A stretch of 64,000 nt of DNA from Lunularia cruciata. Its lineage: Eukaryota > Streptophyta > Marchantiopsida > Lunulariales > Lunulariaceae. Position numbers and translations under genes: made by a program. Shown piece after piece: positions 58,623 to 64,000 of this stretch. The notes below the pieces were generated by a model that ran no database searches, was not told the DNA's origin, and saw only the letters and a program-made list of their open reading frames with translations. Numbering within the stretch: the first letter of the stretch is position 1; the number at the start of each line of letters is the position of its first letter. The stretch is taken from contig OX419756.1 of assembly GCA_948567375.1 (NCBI GenBank), positions 64,308,333 through 64,372,332 on the forward strand, written 5' to 3'.

Positions 58623-59314
58623 TAATACACCCATTTATGCATGTGTGTGGTATTATGATATTTAGCTTGGTATTATAAATATTTGAGAGATATTATTTAT
58701 ATAGAGATAAATCATAGTTCTACATTAGTCATGATTAGCTAAATTTAGTCATAGCTAAGATAGTGGGGACCTTACTTTAGAAGAAGTAGAAAAGATGAGC
58801 ACCACTTTTTGGATTCTAGTGTGTTGACTTGGTATTATTCTAGGTGTTTGGCTTTGAGGAAAGAGTTGAGAACTCTTGGGCCCACAAGCCTTTTTGTTTT
58901 GGATTCTTCTTTAGTCAAGGATTCCTTCACATGGGCTATCCTTGGACTAAAGTGGTTGGGTCAAGATAAAGATCACATGCTTAGTTGAATATGCCTATGT
59001 GGATGGATATTCCTTTATAATTTTTTACTTTACTTGACTTTTAGCCTAGTATTTTGAGTCCCTATGGTAAATAGTAACTTTAGTGTATAACTATTTCACA
59101 AGTATATAAACAAGGGGTGAGGAAGTACTCAAAATCCTTTCATGTGCAACTATCTCTCTCTCATTGAGTTCTCTAGTGAGCAATGTCTTGAGTCTTGGAG
59201 GGTTAGCCTTGGAGGAGTATGATAGAGTTGGGGTTCATTGCCTTCTTAGTCCATGGTGCGCTACCATAATAGCCATCAGAGGTTTGTTCTGAGTGAGAGA
59301 CATGCCGGCTCACA
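58623..59314 (+). mobile_element. Solo LTR H5
   Basis: Full-length unit from TAATACACCC (decayed TGTAACACCC) to GCCGGCTCACA, with GACC on both sides (58619-58622 and 59315-59318). It inserted at the very edge of H4, giving two LTRs head to head in opposite orientation. Confidence 0.85.
58913..58948 (+). other. 36-bp micro-inversion inside H5
   Basis: The segment 58913-58948 (AGTCAAGGATTCCTTCACAT..) is the exact reverse complement of 52090-52125 in H1 (AGTCCAAGGATAGCCCATGT..), while the sequence on both sides is in the same orientation in both copies. The inverted segment is bounded by short inverted repeats (AGTC-CAAGGAT / ATCCTTG-ACT). Confidence 0.9.
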
Positions 59315-59959
59315 GACCACATCCTATAAGCTCAACTTTAATGGCTTTAAAGAGTTAACCAATCAAACTTTATGCATGATATTGGCCAGAGATGCAAAAA
59401 TGAAAGTGGTTAAACATCATTGAGACAAGAGGATTCATGTGGTTACATGGAAGTATAAGACAACCATGAAGACATTCATCATATACCCTCCATTTCATTT
59501 AGTATATGGTATTGAATCTACTTTATCTATTACATTTGATCTTCCTTATTTTGAATGTATTCATAGAAGATTCAAGAACTTACAAGGAGGTAATGAAAAG
59601 AAGTCTAGGAAGGATCAACTCATTGAATTGGAGGATGCAAAAGAAATTTTGGTGGATTGATTAACACAAGCCTAAAGGAAACAAAAGGAGAGCTATGACA
59701 AGACACAAGGCAAGAAGAAGGTAGAGCTCTTCAAGGAAGGTGATTGGGTAATATGTGTTGATCTTATTTGATTCAAGAAGGTTCAAAACAAGTTATTGCA
59801 TAAGTACTTTGGACCTTTCATAATAAAGAAGATGTGAAGTTATTACACCTATGGTATCAAGCCTTTGATATGATTAACCATGATAAGTTGAAGTTGTATC
59901 ATAGAAGGCAAAGGGACTTTCACTCCAAGGATAAAGTAAAATCTTAATCTAAGGGTAAA

Positions 59960-60546
59960 TATAACAATTGTTTGTGCATGTATGCTTTATTTGGATATTT
60001 AGATTGATATTATAAGTAGTTGAATATATTATTAACATGGAGTTTAACTAAGTTTCTATATTAGTCATATTAGCTATAATTAGTCATAGCCAAGATAAAG
60101 ATTAATCTAGTTTAGAAAGTGTTAAAAGATTGAACATCACTATTTTGGATTCTAGTGTATTTACTTAAAATCATTCTTAGATGTTTAGAGAATTTGGAGA
60201 ATTAGAGTTGAGAACTCTTGATTCCACAAGTTTCTTTGGTTTGGATTTTTCTATAGTCCAAGGATAATCCTTGTGAAAGAATCCTTGAGTTAGTTATTAG
60301 GTCAAGATAAGACTATATGCTTACAAGATTATTCCCCATGAATATGGATATTCTCTTAGACTTTTGATTTCATATGACTTTTAGCTTAGTAACTTGAGTT
60401 ACTTTGGTAATTAATATCTTTGGTGTGTAACTATGCACAAATATAAAAATTAAGGGTGAAGAAGTACCCACATATTTTCATTTATAACTATATTTCTTTC
60501 ATTGAGTTCTTTAGTGAGCAATGATTTAAGCCTTAGAAGAGTGTCT
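59960..60546 (+). repeat. Element F 3' LTR (H6), truncated by element E
   Basis: TATAACAATTGTTTGTGCATG.. colinear with H2 (shared GGAGTTTAAC) up to GAGCAATGATTTAAGCC..GAGTGT. There the 3' end of element E begins. The remaining roughly 100 bp of LTR should lie beyond E, outside the window. Confidence 0.75.
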
Positions 60547-61095
60547 CATGCATATATGCAATGTTACAAAACATATATTGCTGTCAACATCATACACTAT
60601 AGAAGCACAACTCATACATAGGTCATACATGAACTCTAAAGTACCACAAAAATCAATTCTCTATCAACTTGAATCAACTCAAATCAAATCAATACTTGAT
60701 CATTCACTCAACAATCTGCCAACAATTGGGTACTAATTACAATCAAACCACACTCGCTCTAGCTAAGACACTCTAGGTGACACTCTCTGGCTTTCTACCA
60801 CCATAGCCAAGCACTTGAAGGCTCAACTTCTCAACATCAAAGAAGTGAGCTCTTTGGGGCTACACTTCTAGGGTATGCCTCTAATTTCAACCTAGATCTC
60901 CAACCCTAATGGTCCTATTGACAACACACCTAATGATGCAAACAATGCAAGTGATGGTGGGCCCCACCATGTAGTTAGTACTCCGAACATGAATTTTGAC
61001 CATCATAGTAACTACCAAAATACCTCTAACTACCAACACTACTACTCCAACGTCCAAGCAATCTAGATGCAATGCTAAAAATGGCAAGATAGCTG

Positions 61096-61165
<70 letters not shown>

Positions 61166-61250
61166 CTATACAATATACATCACTATCAAAATCATACACT
61201 ATAGAAGCATTACTCATACATAAGTCATACACGAACTCTAAAGTGCCACA
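60547..61250 (-). repeat. Element E 3' terminal block B1-A2-B2
   Basis: On the minus strand: TGTGGCACTTTAGAGTTCG.. (B1), then the A repeat (TTGCCATTTTTAGCATTGCA.. to GAATTGATT), then TTGTGGTACTTTAGAGTTC.. (B2) ending GCATATATGCATGAG. Third independent example of this order. Confidence 0.8.
61102..61163. repeat. (AT)n microsatellite, about 31 units
   Basis: Uninterrupted AT repeat lying exactly between the B1 and A2 segments of element E, where B and D have only ATGTATATGCGCA-like sequence. Confidence 0.95.
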
Positions 61251-61439
61251 ATCGCCTCCCTAGCTGGCAGTTAGGTCCCTCAAACTCCAAATAGCCATCT
61301 ACTCCAAGTATATGGTATACTCTATGGTGTGCAAATAGGCTAGGTGCTATCAAGCCTCATTGGTAGTCGCTTGTCTGCAATCTATACCATATAAAAGATG
61401 AACTAGCTATATAGGTCAAGTACATCTAGGACATAAACA

Positions 61440-61780
61440 TTCTCTCTTAGGAGCCATTGTGAGGGGAGGAATCAAACATACCGTATGCCATCCTCTCAAA
61501 TAGCTATCACACACTTACATAGTAGCAACTCCACAAGAAGAGCCACATAATGTACATCTCATGCTTGCACATACAAGTGCCAAGTTTGAGTCCATAATAC
61601 CATCAATGTTTGGGAAGTGGCATGGCAGGCAATAGCATATATGGTCCTTCTAAACAAGACCATCATGTCCTTGTAACACAATGATGTCAAAAGGCAAAAC
61701 TTGATGCACTCTCAAGATAGTAACATCAAGTGTCATTTGCTATAGATATATATATTCACCTATATGAAATTGATGGATCA
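61440..61780 (-). pseudogene. Element E C-terminus with PHD finger
   Basis: Minus-strand text MRCTLCGSSCGVATM, a TAA, then VCDSYLRGWHTVCLIPPL (about 61558-61450). Compared with B, the first CxxC and RGWH..C..PPL are kept, one Cys is Tyr (CDSY) and the end is lost. The integrase C-terminal segment lies upstream at 61600-61780 with decayed text. Confidence 0.72.
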
Positions 61781-62670
61781 AGGGTCTACAATCTCCTCCT
61801 CAAATGGTAGCATAGTGTAAGGTATCCTTATGTTGAGTGGTTGCCAAGTTCTCAAAGGCCATTGACATCATTCTTTGAAATATCTCTGCCCATTGAGAAC
61901 ATATGCTCACCCATACATCTAAGACTATAATAGCATCTCAAAAAATGGCTTTAGGTAAATTTGGATCTCATCCATAGAGTAGAAAGTAAGGAGAAAAGGA
62001 TGATAAGGAGGCTTGCTGGCCAAATTGATAGCCATGGCCAACCAAGGTAACTAAAGATCCCAATCTCCCAATTGGCCTCTCTACAAACCATACTTCCACA
62101 ATCCTCTCTTCACCATCTGAATTACTCTCTCTACTAATCCATCTGCCTTAAGTAATTTGAAGAGGTAGTATGATGATCAATCAAAGCCTTGTCACAAAAC
62201 ACCTAAAACTCCTCCAAGAACGCTATGCCTTGATCAGTCAAAACCTTAACTAATGAACCAAAATGACTAAGAACCTGATCTAGAAACAAGTAAGTCATCC
62301 CTTCATTAGACTTGTCAAGAAGTGCCAACAACTCAATCTACTTGGAGAAGTGCTCCACCATAACCAAAACATACCAATGATATCTCACAGTCAATGACAA
62401 AGGTCCAAGAAAGTACAAACTCTAATAATAACTCAACTCCATGATAGGTAATGGGTGTAACTATGGCGTACAAGTATTGAATGATACTCTAACTTTGTCA
62501 CAAACCACACATATGGCAACAAATTGCTATACATTGGTCTGCATACCGCACCACCAATAACTCTAGAGTAAGCTATATTTACGCTTTACTCCAAAATATC
62601 ATAGGTCTTCATGAGCATGATGGACCAATTGTGGTCTTGGGGATGGAAGTGGTACTACTTGCACTCTATT
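61781..62670 (-). pseudogene. Element E integrase
   Basis: Reverse-complement text colinear with B 17540-18360: DWDL.LPWLAMAINLASKPP-like (about 62070-61990), the TSRDxPxADGL region decayed near 62150, a DQGIAFL-like second Asp block near 62230 (CAA Gln kept where B has TAG), HWYVLVMVEHFSKWIELL-like (62390-62320) and CVVCDKV (about 62500). Stops present. Confidence 0.72.
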
Positions 62671-63000
62671 ATCCTCCCATACACAAAGAAGATGTCTACC
62701 TTCCAATTTGAACCACTTAGCTTGTTGAAGAACAAAGTCTCTCTCCTTGGCCCCAATTGTGCCACCCACAACTCTAGTGTAAAGATAGTCCATCATTAAG
62801 ATATCATTATGAATGACTTGCTGAATTGTACCAATATGTCTACCCTCTAGATCTATGACATTAATAACTCCTCTTGTATATGTTGAGAGAGATACCACCA
62901 AAGCCTTAGAAAATATAAAAAAGGTAGATGCATGCAAACTTGGCACCATCTACTCATTTGTCTTATCATGCCAACATGCTTTGGTCTGATCTTGCTGGTT
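62671..63000 (-). pseudogene. Element E RNase H-integrase connection
   Basis: The 116-codon minus-strand ORF 62949-62599 reads VVGGTIGAKERDFVLQQAKW, FKLEGRHLLCVWEDNRVQVV and LVHHAHEDL. It is the best-preserved version of a segment broken in B (17290-17590) and D (49080-49330). Confidence 0.65.
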
Positions 63001-63600
63001 GGGACGTGGGTTTTTCCTCAACCCATCTGAATTGACCACTCCATGAAATCACACTCTTATGAAATTAGAGCCCATTGTGCAAGCTTCCCTGAAAGCCTGT
63101 CGGACTATATCAACCACTTTAGTGGTTGATGATCAGGGATGAGAGTGAAAGGGTTACCAAATAGGTAACATTAGATATGTATTACTACCCATAATACTAC
63201 CAAGCACTCTCCATCATATGAATTGTACTTTGCCTTTAATAAATTGTTGGAGTGACTAGTATAGGCCACCACAAACTCCTTTCCCTCATCATCATGTTGG
63301 GTGAGCACTACTCCAAGCCCCAATGTACTACAATCTGCCTATCTGCATAATTGCCATGCATATCTTTCTTGGTTGGCATCATTGTTGTTGATGCATACTC
63401 TCCATGTGAAATCTCCACCAAACTAGCCTCAAAAAGGTCTCTATTCCTACTCTGAATCAATACTCTCTCCATATCACTATATCTATAAGGATGTCAAACA
63501 ATTGGTGTATATCTAGTCAACTCAATCTAAATACTAGGACCTTTTAGAGCACCCAAATCCTTCATGCTAAAGGCAAAAAAATTTGCGTAGCTCCTCAAGA
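63001..63600 (-). pseudogene. Element E RNase H and RT start, palm deleted
   Basis: RNase H text (LTQHDDEGKEFVVAY at about 63300-63250, DHQPLKW near 63120) is followed, at about 63340, directly by the RT start KKDMHGNYADR. About 850 bp found in B (RT palm and thumb, 16090-16840) are missing, so E could not encode RT. Confidence 0.75.
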
Positions 63601-64000
63601 ACCTCCAAACTCACCGTATTCCCCCTCCTATAAGCTTGCGTCCAAGATCTAGCTCCCAAGTATCCTCTATAATTGTCATAGGAGTGGAAGACATATTGAT
63701 TGGCTACTACACCAAGCCCTTGGGAGCAATAATGTCATGCTTCCTACCACAGAGGTCCCAACCTTAGTGTAGAAAACTCCCTTTGATCTGGTTGCAAGCT
63801 CCATATGTCCTTTAGCTACATCCCAAGTAGACTAGGAGTGTGACCTAAGTAGACCATGCTCACCTAGATGGACCCCAAGTAGACCAATCTCACTAGTAGA
63901 CACTACTTGTGTCCCAAGAATACCCTACCCACTTGGTCCATCGCCCCAACATGTGCCTAAATCATCTTGATAGGCATCGAGCTCACAAGTGTCCGAGTGG

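Larger units (their letters stand above)
57940..59940 (+). pseudogene. Element F integrase, split by solo LTRs H4 and H5
   Basis: Zinc-binding head at 57960-58100 (GLVCECHF..KVTNFKILAARYHWKGDF, then CNVCQAF). Core at 58160-58400 (FDFVGLLN, QYIVVVTYYLTKWVE-like). It is interrupted from 58426 to 59314 and resumes at 59315 with YPPFHLVYGIESTLSITFDL (about 59480-59545) and a decayed C-terminal segment to about 59940. Many stops. Confidence 0.72.
33175..60546 (+). mobile_element. Element F: Tat/Athila-like Ty3/gypsy retrotransposon, split by element D
   Basis: 5' LTR H2 (33175-33846), tRNA-Asp-like primer site, gag (about 35280-36690), protease and RT start (36740-37573). Element D follows (37574-56522), then RT, RNase H and integrase (56523-59940), purine-rich AAGGGTAAA and 3' LTR H6 (59960-60546, cut by element E). 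Protein text joins across D: ..CQKKYCIIPPIALIMKD at 37573 continues with ..IDKLKE-type text at about 56530. Solo LTRs H4 and H5 interrupt the integrase. Stops throughout. Confidence 0.82.
60547..64000 (-). mobile_element. Element E: 3' portion of a third methyltransferase/PHD-family copy
   Basis: From its 3' end: B2 (60547-60648), A2 (60649-61101), B1 (61102-61250), purine-rich tract (minus-strand AGGGAGGCGAT, 61251-61262), PHD finger, integrase, RNase H, RT start and part of the spacer before RT, where the window ends. The methyltransferase would be outside. Inserted in the 3' LTR of element F. Confidence 0.82.

Noticed and set aside
1-64000. CRISPR arrays, rRNA, functional tRNA genes, bacterial operons
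   Set aside because: None seen. The only tRNA-like sequence is the SINE head at about 10865-10925.

Overview
The window looks like transposon-packed intergenic DNA from a large land-plant nuclear genome. The evidence is deeply nested Ty3/gypsy elements, a plant-type LINE, tRNA-iMet/tRNA-Asp-like primer sites, and coding decay dominated by CAG to TAG/CAA changes, which fit CHG methylation. The species cannot be named from the sequence; gymnosperm, fern or lycophyte are guesses. No intact host gene was found. The only host-gene trace is a pair of Rab-type GTPase exons (minus strand, 132-214 and 652-791) whose key GTPase residues have changed.

Layout: (i) 1-2949: Rab relic and unassigned sequence. 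(ii) 2950-9240: a minus-strand LINE split in two by a chromovirus, element A (4339-8213), that has lost gag and protease. (iii) 9740-20465: element B, an old, nearly full-length plus-strand Ty3/gypsy element: gag, protease, a C5 DNA cytosine methyltransferase domain, RT, RNase H, integrase and a C-terminal PHD finger. (iv) 20850-33174: a degenerate minus-strand pol of the same family (G), an old solo LTR, a Mutator-like MITE, hairpins and AT-rich unassigned DNA. (v) 33175-60546: element F, a Tat/Athila-like Ty3/gypsy element, cut at the start of its RT by element D (37574-56522), a second methyltransferase/PHD element. (vi) 60547-64000: the 3' part of a third copy, E, on the minus strand, running off the window.

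Younger insertions sit inside these: solo LTRs H1, H3, H4, H5 (family of F), solo LTRs J1, J2, a tRNA-derived SINE, and two 3.78-kb units C1 and C2 with TG..CA ends and perfect 5-bp target duplications. C1 and C2 carry one long coiled-coil ORF and no internal terminal repeats.

The most interesting system is the B/D/E family. It combines a retroelement polyprotein with a DNA methyltransferase and a histone-reader-like zinc finger. Its terminal repeats are arranged A1 ... B1-A2-B2, as in tyrosine-recombinase retroelements with split direct repeats, yet it encodes a DDE integrase. The second candidate is the C unit. All coding claims come from reading translations by eye; no alignment or database search was run.
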